Of a DNA stretch of 64,000 nucleotides, positions 42,492 through 50,685 are shown in pieces. Below the pieces are notes generated by a model, which searched no databases, was not told the DNA's origin, and was given only the letters and a program-made list of their open reading frames with translations. Source of the DNA: CAVVPY01 sp963750295 (GTDB lineage Bacteria > Actinomycetota > Actinomycetes > Mycobacteriales > Jatrophihabitantaceae); contig CAVVPY010000001.1 of assembly GCA_963750295.1 (NCBI GenBank), positions 1,488,001 through 1,552,000 on the forward strand, in the 5' to 3' direction. The number at the start of each line of letters is the position of its first letter. The first letter of the stretch is position 1. The position numbers and the translations under genes are program-made.

Positions 42492-43037
42492 TCAGAACGG
42501 CCAGCGCCGCCCGAATCTCTCGGCGAGCTTGTTGTCGAGGCCGCGATAGCGGCCGGCTGGCGCGATCGCGAGCAGGATCAGCGGGAACAGATCCTCTGCC
42601 GGGTACTCCCAGAGGTAGTGGTTGCGGTGCCACAGCATGACCCAGACGGGCCCGATCAGCAGCAGTCCCCCGACCGCCGCGAGCCGCGAGGCGATGCCGA
42701 AGATCAGGCCGATCCCGACGCCGAGTTCGGCCACGGTCAGGAAGATCGACCAGATGCCCCAGTGCGGCAGCACCGCGTGCTCGTAGAAATAGCCGAGCGG
42801 GTGGACGTAGGTATGGCCCGCGGCATCGATCAGGATGCTTTTCGCGGTATTGCGTGACACCAGGTTGAACGAGAAGAAACCCAGGTCGTAGCCGCTCTTG
42901 TTCAGCACCTTGGCCAGGCCGTTACTCAGCCACACCAGGCCGGTGAAGATGCGAAGTGCCGTGAACAGTCGGACGAAGATCACCGTATTCGCTGCGTCGC
43001 GACCTGTCCGCGCCAGCGTCCGGTCGATCTCGCTCAT
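42492..43037 (-). CDS. DoxX-family membrane protein
   Basis: This 181-residue protein has four hydrophobic helices. It begins 'VRLFTALRIFTGLVWLSNGLAKVLN', close to the DoxX-family signature (arg-phe/leu...G..wL.nG..K), and continues with 'GIWSIFLTVAELGVGIGLIFGIASRLAAVGGLLLIGPVWVMLWH'. DoxX proteins partner with redox enzymes such as thiosulfate:quinone oxidoreductase or MbfA-SodA-SseA complexes; the substrate here is unknown. The 254 bases upstream of its ATG contain no recognisable gene. Confidence 0.88.
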   Translation of the reverse strand: MSEIDRTLARTGRDAANTVIFVRLFTALRIFTGLVWLSNGLAKVLNKSGYDLGFFSFNLVSRNTAKSILIDAAGHTYVHPLGYFYEHAVLPHWGIWSIFLTVAELGVGIGLIFGIASRLAAVGGLLLIGPVWVMLWHRNHYLWEYPAEDLFPLILLAIAPAGRYRGLDNKLAERFGRRWPF

Positions 43038-43291
43038 GACTGCCTCCCGGCGACATTACCTCTGAACCAGTACCCGCTCAGGAGTCTCGGCCCATCCCGG
43101 ATGCTAGAACTCGTCGTGCGTCACGCTGCCTACTTCTCGGGGCGAGCGGGCGAATGTCCTCATCCCGTAAGACCCGCGAGTCCAGCGCAACGTCCGAAAG
43201 CCGCCAGGAACGCAGGCGCGGCCGCGTGACGATCGACGGGTGACAGGCGACGTGCCGCGGCTGGCGACGTGGAACGCGCGTGATGACCGGG

Positions 43292-43717
43292 TCAGACGGC
43301 GTCGGCGTCGCTGAGTTCTCGGATGCGGCGGGCCAGGCCGCGCATGATCTTCTGCGCCAGCGCCGGCACCTCCGCCAGCATCTGGCTGAACTCGCTGGGG
43401 CTGACGACGCCGAGCGTCATCGGCGTCGTCGCCACCACCGTCGCCGTCCGCAGGCCGGGATCGAGCAGGGCAATCTCTCCGAAGTAGTCACCAGGCCCGA
43501 ACATCGCGATCTGCCTGCCGTTCTTGGTGGCCACGGCCTCGCCGGCAAGCACCAGCATGAACTCCTTGCCGGGCTTGCCTTCATTGATCAGGGTCTTGCC
43601 TGCGTCGACATCCAGTTCGGTCGTCAGCCGCGAGACGGCCTGCAACTCCTTCCGGGTGCACGCGGCAAACATCGGCACCTCGGCGATGTGATCAACGACC
43701 GAACCATGCCGTCCCAT
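43292..43717 (-). CDS. Stand-alone cyclic-nucleotide-binding domain protein
   Basis: This 141-residue protein is a single cNMP-binding beta-roll: 'DHIAEVPMFAACTRKELQAVSRL', 'GKTLINEGKPGKEFMLVLAGEAVA', and the phosphate-binding cassette 'MFGPGDYFGEIALLDPGLRTATVVATTPM' (FGEIALL with the Arg of the cassette). No helix-turn-helix follows, so it is not a CRP-type transcription factor; it is more likely a regulatory subunit or sensor. The role of its neighbours (DoxX, HAD phosphatase) does not reveal the target. Confidence 0.9.
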   Translation of the reverse strand: MGRHGSVVDHIAEVPMFAACTRKELQAVSRLTTELDVDAGKTLINEGKPGKEFMLVLAGEAVATKNGRQIAMFGPGDYFGEIALLDPGLRTATVVATTPMTLGVVSPSEFSQMLAEVPALAQKIMRGLARRIRELSDADAV

Positions 43718-43796
43718 ACGGGCATGGTGGCAGTGGACGGGCGAGCTGACAAACCGAAACGGCCCGGTGGACCGCCTTCAGCGGAGGGCGAATGAG

Positions 43797-44510
43797 TCAC
43801 TCTGCTGCGGACCGGTCAGGGGTTCGAGAGAACTTGCCGAGCAGGGAATCCGCCCAGTTCGCAAGTAGATCCTCCGGATCGCGAAAGGTCTGCTCGGCTC
43901 CCGCATCGCGAAGTTCGGCAGCGCTCGTCCCGCCGCACTCGACACCGATGAAGCGCACACCGGCCCTCGCCGATGCCTCGACGTCCCACACGGCATCGCC
44001 GACGAACACCGCCTCGTCCGGCGTGAGCCGCGCTCGCTCGAGAGCGACCGAGACCAGATCGGGTTCGGGCTTGCTCTGGTCGACGTCATCCGCACTCGTC
44101 ACGTGATCGAGCCACGCATCGGCGTCGATGACGCGTCTCAGGACGGCGATGTCGGCGCCACCTGCCGATGAGGCCAGCACGGTGACCAGACCGGCGTCGC
44201 GACTTCGCCGGATCAGCTCGCGGGCACCGGGCAGGGGCCGCAGTGACGGCCAGTAGGTCGAGTACAGCGCGTCGTGTGCGGCGCTGAGGTCAGCGAGCTG
44301 CGCCTCGGACGGATCGCCGAGCAGGTGTGGGACCAAGCGGTCCGCTCCCATGCCGATGGCACGGTGGATGGTCGCCATCGGCACGTCGAGGCCTTGCTGG
44401 CGAAACGCTTGCCACCAGCACAACGTGTGTAGGTAGCCGCTGTCGACCAGGGTGCCGTCGACGTCGAACAGCGCTCCCCGCGGCGTGTGTGACTCCGTTT
44501 TCCCAGCCAT
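43797..44510 (-). CDS. HAD-family hydrolase (phosphoglycolate/beta-phosphoglucomutase-like)
   Basis: This 237-residue HAD phosphatase has motif I 'ALFDVDGTLVDSGYLHTLCWWQAF', motif II 'VTVLASSAGG', motif III Lys in 'DDVDQSKPEPDLVSVAL' and motif IV 'AVFVGDAVWDVEASARAG'. A helical C1 cap lies between motifs I and II ('HRAIGMGADRLVPHLLGD'). It likely hydrolyses a small phosphorylated metabolite. ATG 44510 is chosen over longer in-frame reading that extends into non-coding sequence. It is followed (on its strand) by the cNMP-binding gene at 79 bases. Confidence 0.9.
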   Translation of the reverse strand: MAGKTESHTPRGALFDVDGTLVDSGYLHTLCWWQAFRQQGLDVPMATIHRAIGMGADRLVPHLLGDPSEAQLADLSAAHDALYSTYWPSLRPLPGARELIRRSRDAGLVTVLASSAGGADIAVLRRVIDADAWLDHVTSADDVDQSKPEPDLVSVALERARLTPDEAVFVGDAVWDVEASARAGVRFIGVECGGTSAAELRDAGAEQTFRDPEDLLANWADSLLGKFSRTPDRSAAE

Positions 44511-44664
44511 GCGAGACCAATACCCGCTGACGGCGTGGCGATCACCGGGATCGGCCGGCCCAGCGCCGACACCCGGTGCTCGGGTGGTCGGTTTCGGGAC
44601 GGATCGCCGAACCCATCTCGGATCCGTCCCCGAAACCTGTGAGAGTGCCGTGCCGTCCGGTCGG

Positions 44665-44764
44665 GGTTCCCGTCGAGGCCGGTGTCGCCATGTCCCGGCC
44701 ACCAGGCGGCGTGCCCGATCAGCGCGGTCACTGCCGGGGTGAAGAACAGCGCCATGACGAACAC
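44665..44764 (-). pseudogene. C-terminal scrap of an MMPL-type transporter
   Basis: About 30 codons read 'FVMALFFTPAVTALIGHAAWWPGHGD', closely resembling the last membrane helix and tail of MMPL transporters, then lose similarity. No upstream part of the gene remains; sequence beyond 44764 is the TetR promoter region. TetR-MMPL pairs are common, so a deletion may have removed the transporter. Confidence 0.45.
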
Positions 44765-44923
44765 TCATCGGGCCCGCGATCGCTCGCAGGTTGTCACCCG
44801 CACGCCGGGAACAGCCGCAGTGCTCACCGTCCAGCAGGTAATTTGCCCACCGGCTGGACGGGAGCCGCTTCTAACCGCCCGCGAAGTACTTTTGTAATCA
44901 GCAGACCCGGAAGGATGAGTGCC

Positions 44924-45517
44924 GTGCCCAGCCAAACCGCCGTCCGCGTCATCGATGCCACCCGCAGCCAGATCCGGCAGACCGCCCTCGAACTGTTCTC
45001 CGAACAGGGCCTCGAGGACACGTCGTTCCAGCAGATCGCCGACCGCCTCGGGTTCACCAAGGCCGCGCACTATTACCACTACAGGTCCGAGGACGACTTG
45101 CTGACCGAGGTCGTCGAACCGTTCTTCGCCGACCTGGAAGCCGTCATGGACGCTGCGGAGGGCCCCGACAGACGCAATCCGTCCGAACCGGCGTCGGCGC
45201 CTGGCGGATTGCGTGGACTGCCTGCTCGCCCACCGCGACGTGCTCGGCCGTCTGTCCCGCGACCTTGCCGTGCTCGGCCGACCTGCCGTGGCCAAGCGCG
45301 GCCTGGCTCTGCAGGACCGCATCAGCACCGCCATCGCCGGCACCGACCTGTCGATGCAGAACCGGATCCGGGTCAGCTTCGCCCTCAGCGGCGTGCAGGG
45401 CGCCATCGCCGTGCATGCCGACGCGACTTTTGACCAGCTGCGCGGCCCCTCCTCGAGGGCATCGACGGCGCCCCGGTCGAGGACGCCAACCGACATCGAC
45501 GATTGACAGATGAATGA
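44924..45517 (+). pseudogene. TetR-family regulator interrupted by two frame shifts
   Basis: The N-terminal HTH is intact in frame one: 'RSQIRQTALELFSEQGLEDTSFQQIADRLGFTKAAHYYHYRSEDDLL'. Between 45185 and 45200 one base is extra (or two missing), after which the frame reads 'RLADCVDCLLAHRDVLGRLSRDLAVLGRPAVAKRGLALQDR...'. Near 45450 a second shift is needed to read 'LLEGIDGAPVEDANRHRR' to a TGA at 45515-45517 that overlaps the next gene's ATG. The preserved ATGA coupling shows what the intact gene was. GTG 44924 follows GGAAGG. It probably repressed the ABC exporter downstream. Confidence 0.8.
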
Positions 45518-46470
45518 CCGACATCATCGCTACCCATCAGCTGACCAAGCGGTTCGGACCGGTGACCGCCGTGGACCGGGTCGACCTCGAGGTCCAGGCG
45601 GGCGAGGTGTTCGGTTTCCTCGGGCCCAACGGTGCCGGCAAGTCGACAACGATCCGCTGCCTGCTTGACCTGAGCCACCCGACCAGCGGCTCGATCTCCG
45701 TCCTCGGCCTGGACGCTCACGCCGACTCCTTGGCGATCCGCCGTCGCGTCGGTTACTGCCCCGGTGACCTGGCGTTGTACGCCAGCCTCACCGGCCGCCA
45801 GGTGATCGACTACTTCGCCAACCTGCGCGGCGGCGTCGACGCGGGCTACGTCGAGGAGTTGGCCGAACGGTTGCGGGCAGACCTGTCCAGGCGCTGCCGC
45901 GACTATTCCTCGGGCAACCGCCAGAAGGTCGGGCTCATCCAGGCGTTCATGCACCGACCGGACCTCGTGATCCTCGATGAGCCCAGTACCGGTCTCGACC
46001 CGCTGATCCAGCAGGAACTGCAACACCTCATCGCCGAGACCCGCAGTGACGGCCGCACGGTCTTCCTGTCCAGCCACACGCTGTCCGAGGTCGAGCGGGT
46101 CGCCGACCGGGTCGGCATCATCCGCCGCGGCCGCCTGGTCGAGGTGTCCACCCTCGCGGCGTTGAAGGCGAAGGCGATCCGCGGCCTGGAACTGGAGTTC
46201 GCCGAGGACGTCGATCCCGCCCGCCTGCGCGAGGTCACCGGCGTGCGCGCGGTCACAGGGTCCGGCCACCACCTCACGGTGTCCTACGACGGGCCGATCG
46301 AACCGGTGCTGGAGGCCGCCACGAGCCTCGGCGTGGTCAACCTGCACTCCCAGGACGCCGACCTGGAACAGATCTTCCTCGCCTACTACCGCGGCGACGA
46401 CGACCCGCCAGGCGACTCGGCTGCCGCACCGGCCGGTGTCGACGGCGAACGGGCGCGGGCCGAGCGATGA
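45514..46470 (+). CDS. ABC transporter ATP-binding protein (drug-exporter type)
   Basis: This 318-residue ATPase has Walker A 'GFLGPNGAGKSTTIRCLLDL', Q-loop region 'VGYCPGDLALYASLTGRQV', signature 'YSSGNRQKVGLIQAF', Walker B 'DLVILDEPSTGLDP', H-loop 'FLSSHTLSEVERVADRVGI', and a DrrA-like C-terminal domain (~225-300, 'DLEQIFLAYYRG'). It energises the permease encoded next, with which it overlaps by ATGA, and lies downstream of the TetR gene. The substrate is probably an antibiotic or other toxic amphiphile; this is inference from the family. Confidence 0.94.
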   Translation: MTDIIATHQLTKRFGPVTAVDRVDLEVQAGEVFGFLGPNGAGKSTTIRCLLDLSHPTSGSISVLGLDAHADSLAIRRRVGYCPGDLALYASLTGRQVIDYFANLRGGVDAGYVEELAERLRADLSRRCRDYSSGNRQKVGLIQAFMHRPDLVILDEPSTGLDPLIQQELQHLIAETRSDGRTVFLSSHTLSEVERVADRVGIIRRGRLVEVSTLAALKAKAIRGLELEFAEDVDPARLREVTGVRAVTGSGHHLTVSYDGPIEPVLEAATSLGVVNLHSQDADLEQIFLAYYRGDDDPPGDSAAAPAGVDGERARAER

Positions 46471-48131
46471 GCGTGGCCGCCACGACGCCCGGCACCGTCG
46501 CTGCGCGCGGCCCCGCCGCCGCGCTGGCGACGCTCGCTGAGCGGGCCCTGCGCGACCGACTCAAGTTGCCGCTCTACGCCGGGACCGGTCTTGCCCTGCT
46601 GGCGGTATTCGGCATCGCGATCTTCTCCAGCGTCGACGACACCGACTTCTTCAGCAACTTGCCTGCCGCGTTCGACAGCCTGATCGGCGGCAGCGCCGGC
46701 GGCAACTACGTGGTCAGCGAGGTGTTCGGGCTGATCGCACCGATCGTGGTGCTGGTTGTCGCGATCTCAGGGGGCGTCAACGCGGTCGCCGGGGAGGAGC
46801 GTGACCACACCGCGGGGCTGTTGCTCGCTCAGCCCGTGCAGCGCCGCGACCTCGTCATCGCCAAGGCGGCGGCACTGGTCGTCCACCTTGTGCTCACCGT
46901 CGCCCTCTTCCTGGCCGGGTTCCTGATCGGTTCGGCCCTGTTCGGCAGCGGCATCGCGTCGGCTGATGCGATCGCCGCCGCGGTTCACCTGCTGGCCCTC
47001 GGACTGGCCTTCGCGATGGTCGCGCTGGCGCTGTCGTGCTGGACCGGGTCGGCAACGCTCAGCCTCGGTATCGCGGCAGCCCTGGCGATCCTCGCCGACC
47101 TTGTGGCGTCCATGCTGCCGCTCATCAAGGGCGTCGAGGGCGCGGCGAAGGCCTCGCCCTGGTACTACTACAACGGCTCCCAGCCGCTCGTGCACGGCAT
47201 CAACGCGCTGCACCTCTGCGTTCTGCTCGCGATCGCCGCTGTGGGCTTCGCGCTCGCTCGCTACGGCATCGAGCACCGCGACATCGACTCAGGCACGCGC
47301 AGCCGCGCGCTGTCCATCGCCGGGCTGGACAGGTTCGCCCGGCCTCGGGTGCGCGGCATCTTCACCAAGAGCGTGACCGAACGCTCGCTGATCATTTCCG
47401 TCGCCGGCGGTGACCTGGCATTGCTGGCCGTGGTGGTGTCGTTGATGTTCGACGGCCTCCAGACCACCCTGCACGACCTCAGCACGAACATCCCCGACTC
47501 GCTGGCCGGGCTGTTCGGCTCGGTCGACCTCGGCACGCCCGTCGGCTGGATCAACGGTGAGCTGCTCTCGATCGTCGCCCCCGCCGTCGTGATCGCCGTC
47601 GCTGTTGTCGTCGGCGTCGGGGCGATCGCCGGGGAGCAGAAGAATCACACCCTCGACCTGCTGCTGGCCGCGCCGGTCACTCGCCGGCGCGTCGTCGCGG
47701 AGAAGGCGGCCGCGCTCGTTGTGATCGTCGTGACGATCGACGCGGTCATCGCGCTCGGCATCCTCGCCGGTTCGGCGCTCGCCGGCCTGGGCCTCGGTAC
47801 CGCCAACGTGCTCGCCGCCCTCACCCACGTCACCCTGCTGGCTCTGTTCTTCGGCGCGCTCGCGCTCGCCGTCGGGGCGGTGGCGTCGGCCCCGACCGCT
47901 ACCCGGGTCACGTCCGTGGCGGCGCTGGCGGCCTATCTGGTCCAGTCGTTGTTCCCGAGCGCCGAGGCGTTGAAGCCCTACACGACGCTGTCCCCCTGGC
48001 ACTACTACAACTCGTCCAATCCCCTGGCCAACGGCTTCGACATTCCCCACCTGCTCGTGCTCGCTGCGCTCACCGCCGTCGCGTTCGCGGGAGCACTCAA
48101 CCTCGTCGATCGCCGCGAGGTCACCGCCTGA
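46467..48131 (+). CDS. ABC-2 type permease with internal duplication
   Basis: This 554-residue membrane protein is made of two homologous halves of about six helices each. Matching pairs include 'GVNAVAGEERDHTAGLLLAQPVQRRDLVIAKAAAL' with 'GVGAIAGEQKNHTLDLLLAAPVTRRRVVAEKAAAL', and 'PWYYYNGSQPLVHGINALHL' with 'PWHYYNSSNPLANGFDIPHL'. Fusion of two ABC-2 subunits would give a complete pore in one chain, so one permease plus two ATPase copies could form the exporter. It is coupled to the ATPase gene by ATGA. Confidence 0.93.
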   Translation: MSVAATTPGTVAARGPAAALATLAERALRDRLKLPLYAGTGLALLAVFGIAIFSSVDDTDFFSNLPAAFDSLIGGSAGGNYVVSEVFGLIAPIVVLVVAISGGVNAVAGEERDHTAGLLLAQPVQRRDLVIAKAAALVVHLVLTVALFLAGFLIGSALFGSGIASADAIAAAVHLLALGLAFAMVALALSCWTGSATLSLGIAAALAILADLVASMLPLIKGVEGAAKASPWYYYNGSQPLVHGINALHLCVLLAIAAVGFALARYGIEHRDIDSGTRSRALSIAGLDRFARPRVRGIFTKSVTERSLIISVAGGDLALLAVVVSLMFDGLQTTLHDLSTNIPDSLAGLFGSVDLGTPVGWINGELLSIVAPAVVIAVAVVVGVGAIAGEQKNHTLDLLLAAPVTRRRVVAEKAAALVVIVVTIDAVIALGILAGSALAGLGLGTANVLAALTHVTLLALFFGALALAVGAVASAPTATRVTSVAALAAYLVQSLFPSAEALKPYTTLSPWHYYNSSNPLANGFDIPHLLVLAALTAVAFAGALNLVDRREVTA

Positions 48132-48141
48132 CTCCTGCGAG

Positions 48142-48402
48142 GTGTCCGATGAGCGTCGACACGGCGGACCCAACCCGCGCCTGCATCCTCGCCGGGCACC
48201 GACGAGCCACCGGCCAGCGCGCTCGGGCAGGGACGCGGCGAACGGAAGGCGGCTGACCGCGCTGATCGAAGCCCGCGACCGCCTTGACGCCGGGCAGATC
48301 ACCGCGTCCGGCAAGGAACACGCGGCACTGCGTCAACTGATCGACGATCGCATCCAGGCTCTCACCGCGGCCGACGAGACCGCTGAACTCGCCCGCACCT
48401 GA
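48142..48402 (+). CDS. Small hypothetical protein after the ABC operon (frame uncertain)
   Basis: The C-terminal part, 'RRLTALIEARDRLDAGQITASGKEHAALRQLIDDRIQALTAADETAEL', looks coding and helical. The N-terminal part of this frame (GTG 48142) is Arg/Pro-rich and poor. A competing ATG at 48149 reads MSVDTADPTRACILAGHRR in another frame and stops at 48256, so the true gene may combine both with an indel near 48230. It lies 10 bases after the permease and could be the last gene of the operon. No family was recognised. Confidence 0.4.
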   Translation: MSDERRHGGPNPRLHPRRAPTSHRPARSGRDAANGRRLTALIEARDRLDAGQITASGKEHAALRQLIDDRIQALTAADETAELART

Positions 48403-48481
48403 CCCTCACGCGGCGGCCGATCATCGGCTTCGTCAACTCTGCCGGCGCTGTGCCCGCCTACTTGGCGCGCGGACGGCGCGG

Positions 48482-48958
48482 TCACTGACGCTCGGCAGGT
48501 CCGTCGTCACTGTCCGGCGCTTCAGCGTTGGGATCCGGGCCTGGCTCACCGCCGGCCGCGCGGGTTGCCAGCCGGCCGAGGTAGAGCTGCCACCCGGCAT
48601 CGTGGTGGGCGCGCTGCTCGGCCGAGGGCAGGTCGTGATGACGTAGCACGACGCGAGTGCCGCCGTCCTCGGCGGCGAAGCTGACCTCGACGCGGGTCGA
48701 GCCGGGTGGCACGCTCTCGTCGTCGCGCCAGCCCCAGGTGAACACCAGCCGCCGGGGTGGGTCGACCTCGACGAACTGGCCGGCCGTCTCGACCCCGTCG
48801 CGCATAAAGACGCGGTACACGCCGCCGGGTTCGGGTTCGATCCTCGCGCCGGTGCCCATCCAGCGGACGTAGCGCACCGGGTCGGTGAAGTAGGCGAACA
48901 CCGTCGGCGGATCAGCCGCGATGTGCACGCTCACCTCGAGCACGTCGGGCGCGGTCAC
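48482..48958 (-). CDS. SRPBCC/AHSA1-family protein
   Basis: This 158-residue START-like (AHSA1) protein has 'EVSVHIAADPPTVFAYFTDPVRYVRWMGTGARIEPEPGGVYRVFM', 'VEVDPPRRLVFTWGW' and 'TRVVLRHHDLPSAEQRAHHDAGWQLYLGRL'. The fold binds hydrophobic ligands. GTG 48958 overlaps the ArsR stop (GTGA). ArsR-SRPBCC pairs are frequent in actinobacteria, but their ligand is unknown. The Pro/Asp/Glu-rich tail (last ~20 residues) is disordered. Confidence 0.9.
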   Translation of the reverse strand: MTAPDVLEVSVHIAADPPTVFAYFTDPVRYVRWMGTGARIEPEPGGVYRVFMRDGVETAGQFVEVDPPRRLVFTWGWRDDESVPPGSTRVEVSFAAEDGGTRVVLRHHDLPSAEQRAHHDAGWQLYLGRLATRAAGGEPGPDPNAEAPDSDDGPAERQ

Positions 48959-49305
48959 CGACGGTCCTTGTCCCGCTGCTCGGCTTCGGCCAGCACCTTC
49001 ACCTCGTGCAGGCTCTCGCGCCAGTGGGCCTCGATCACGCTTCGCAGTGGCCCGAGCGCGGCCTGGTTGGCGCGGTAGATCCGGCTCGTGCCCTCGCGCC
49101 GCTCGTCGAGAAAACCGGCCGTCCTGAGGATGGTCAGCTGCTGGCTGATCGCCGACCAGGACACGTCGAACGCCGCCGCGATCTCCCCGGCCGACAACTC
49201 CCGGTCCCAGATCAGCCGAAGGATCTGCTGCCGCCTCGGCGCCGCGATCACCTGCAAGGCGTCCACGTCCGGCGTCCTCCTCCGTCGTGATCCCGTCGAT
49301 TCCAT
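48955..49305 (-). CDS. ArsR-family winged-helix repressor
   Basis: This 116-residue protein has the ArsR HTH 'DALQVIAAPRRQQILRLIWDRELSAGEIAAAFDVSWSAISQQLTILRTAGFLDERREGTSRIYRAN' and a long C-terminal dimer helix. It has no Cys, so it does not use the classical metal site; it belongs to the metal-independent ArsR class that accompanies SRPBCC proteins. It is divergent from a second SRPBCC gene; the intervening TTTAGA-TCTAAA palindrome is the likely operator. Confidence 0.93.
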   Translation of the reverse strand: MESTGSRRRRTPDVDALQVIAAPRRQQILRLIWDRELSAGEIAAAFDVSWSAISQQLTILRTAGFLDERREGTSRIYRANQAALGPLRSVIEAHWRESLHEVKVLAEAEQRDKDRR

Positions 49306-49337
49306 CCCGCGGAACGGGTTGCGTCAATCGACCTTAC

Positions 49338-49353
49338 TTTAGATACTTCTAAA
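49338..49353. promoter_or_regulatory. Palindrome TTTAGA-4-TCTAAA, candidate ArsR operator
   Basis: These are 6-bp perfect arms around TACT in an unusually AT-rich spot of a 70% G+C region. It is centred between the divergent ArsR (ATG 49305) and SRPBCC (ATG 49385) starts, so one bound dimer could control both. Confidence 0.65.
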
Positions 49354-49384
49354 ATAACACCAGAGCCGACACCTTGGAGGACTC

Positions 49385-49822
49385 ATGACCGCATCGATCA
49401 CCCTCGCCGTGGACGTCGCCGCTACCGCCGAGCGCCTGTTCGAGATCCTGTCGACATCCGACGGGCAGCGTGGCTTCTGGACCGCCGACTGCAACGTCGA
49501 TGCCCACCACGCCCGCTTCGGCTTCCCGCAAGCACCGGTCGACCTCATCGCCGATGTGAGCACCGAACCCGGCAAGCTGGTGCGGATGCACGTGACGGCC
49601 GGGTTCCCGTTCTGGGAGGGCTCGACCTGGGAGTGGGAACTGGGGCCGGCCAACCGGGCCGAATCCGGAACGGCGGTCGTGTTCCGGCATTACGGCTTCG
49701 GCGCGGGCTACCCCGACCTCGACCTGGGCTACACCGCCCACACCTGGGCGATGATCCTCGACCGGCTCGCAAGCTTCGCGACCACCGGGACGGCGAACCC
49801 GTACTTTCCCGCTCCAGCCTGA
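49385..49822 (+). CDS. SRPBCC-family protein
   Basis: This 145-residue START-like fold protein has 'LAVDVAATAERLFEILSTSDGQRGFWTADCNVD', 'STEPGKLVRMHVTAGFPFWEGSTWEWELGP' and 'AVVFRHYGFGAGYPDLDLGYTAHTWAMILDRLASF'. ATG 49385 follows TTGGAGG. It is only distantly similar to the SRPBCC protein on the other side of ArsR, so the regulator is flanked by two different ligand-binding-fold proteins, both presumably under its control. Confidence 0.9.
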   Translation: MTASITLAVDVAATAERLFEILSTSDGQRGFWTADCNVDAHHARFGFPQAPVDLIADVSTEPGKLVRMHVTAGFPFWEGSTWEWELGPANRAESGTAVVFRHYGFGAGYPDLDLGYTAHTWAMILDRLASFATTGTANPYFPAPA

Positions 49823-49882
49823 ACCCCGTCCGTGGTGGGCGCCGCCCGCGGCAGTGACAGGCACGGCGTGGTCGTCCGACTG

Positions 49883-49909
49883 CCAGGAAACTCCCAGGCA
49901 GTTGTCAGC
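49883..49909. promoter_or_regulatory. 11-bp-phased CCAGG/TCAGC direct repeats before the response regulator gene
   Basis: CCAGG starts at 49883 and again at 49894, and TCAGC at 49905, an exact 11-base period. OmpR-family regulators typically bind direct repeats with this one-turn spacing. It lies 33 bases upstream of the response-regulator ATG, so it is a candidate autoregulatory box. Confidence 0.5.
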
Positions 49910-49941
49910 TAGGACGGCCCCACGCGCGCAAAACTGGTTGG

Positions 49942-50685
49942 ATGCGATCCGCGTCGAGTGCCCGCACACCGTCGACCCCTGATCAGCCGGCCGAGGCGCG
50001 GCTGCTGGTGGTCGAGGACGACGTGAACATCGTCGAATTGCTGTCGGCGAGCCTGCGCTACGCGGGTTTCGAGGTTACCGCTGCCCTCGACGGCCACCAG
50101 GCGCTTCGCCTGGCGCGAGAAGTCCGTCCCGATCTGATCGTGCTCGATGTGATGATGCCCGGCATCGACGGCTTCGAGGTCGTGCGCCGGCTCACTGCCG
50201 AGGGCGACCGGTGCCCCGTGCTCTTTCTGACAGCCCGCGATGCGGTGGCGGACAAGATCAACGGGTTGACGGTCGGCGGCGATGACTACGTCACCAAACC
50301 GTTCAGCCTGGACGAGGTTGTCGCACGGATCCGCGCTGTGCTCCGGCGGACCGCGACGAGCGCGACGGTGCGTGCGTCTGCGAAATTGGCGTTCGCCGAC
50401 ATCGAATTGGACGACGACACCCACCAGGTCTGGAAGGACGGCGTCGAGGTCGCGCTCTCACCAACGGAGTTCAAGCTCCTGCGGTTCTTCCTCGAAAATG
50501 CTGGACGGGTGCTCAGCAAGGCACAGATCCTCGACCACGTGTGGAACTACGACTTCGGCGGTGACGCAAACGTGGTCGAGTCCTACGTCTCGTACCTGCG
50601 CCGCAAGGTCGATACGAGCGAGCCGCGAGTCCTGCATACGCTGCGTGGCGTCGGGTATGTGCTTCGGATCCCGTCAACGCCATGA
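49942..50685 (+). CDS. OmpR-family response regulator
   Basis: This 247-residue protein has a receiver (~20-135) with acidic pocket 'LLVVEDDVNIVELL', phospho-Asp in 'DLIVLDVMMPGIDGFEVV', 'PVLFLTARD' and Lys in 'DDYVTKPFSLDEVVARI'. The C-terminal winged helix (~150-245) has 'EVALSPTEFKLLRFFLENAGRVLSKAQILDHVWNY', 'VVESYVSYLRRKVD' and 'HTLRGVGYVLR'. It is closest in style to TcrX/TrcR/MprA-type actinobacterial regulators. It is coupled to the kinase gene by ATGA and likely controls the downstream flavin electron-transfer genes. Confidence 0.96.
   Translation: MRSASSARTPSTPDQPAEARLLVVEDDVNIVELLSASLRYAGFEVTAALDGHQALRLAREVRPDLIVLDVMMPGIDGFEVVRRLTAEGDRCPVLFLTARDAVADKINGLTVGGDDYVTKPFSLDEVVARIRAVLRRTATSATVRASAKLAFADIELDDDTHQVWKDGVEVALSPTEFKLLRFFLENAGRVLSKAQILDHVWNYDFGGDANVVESYVSYLRRKVDTSEPRVLHTLRGVGYVLRIPSTP

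Noticed and set aside
40979..43291. DosR-type hypoxia box upstream of the WS/DGAT, DoxX or cNMP-binding genes
   Set aside because: I looked for a GGGACT-AGTCCC-like palindrome because Tgs1-type genes are often DosR-controlled; none is present.
48955..49305. Metal-sensing ArsR/SmtB
   Set aside because: The protein has no cysteine and lacks the alpha3N/alpha5 metal ligands, so it belongs to the metal-independent ArsR group.
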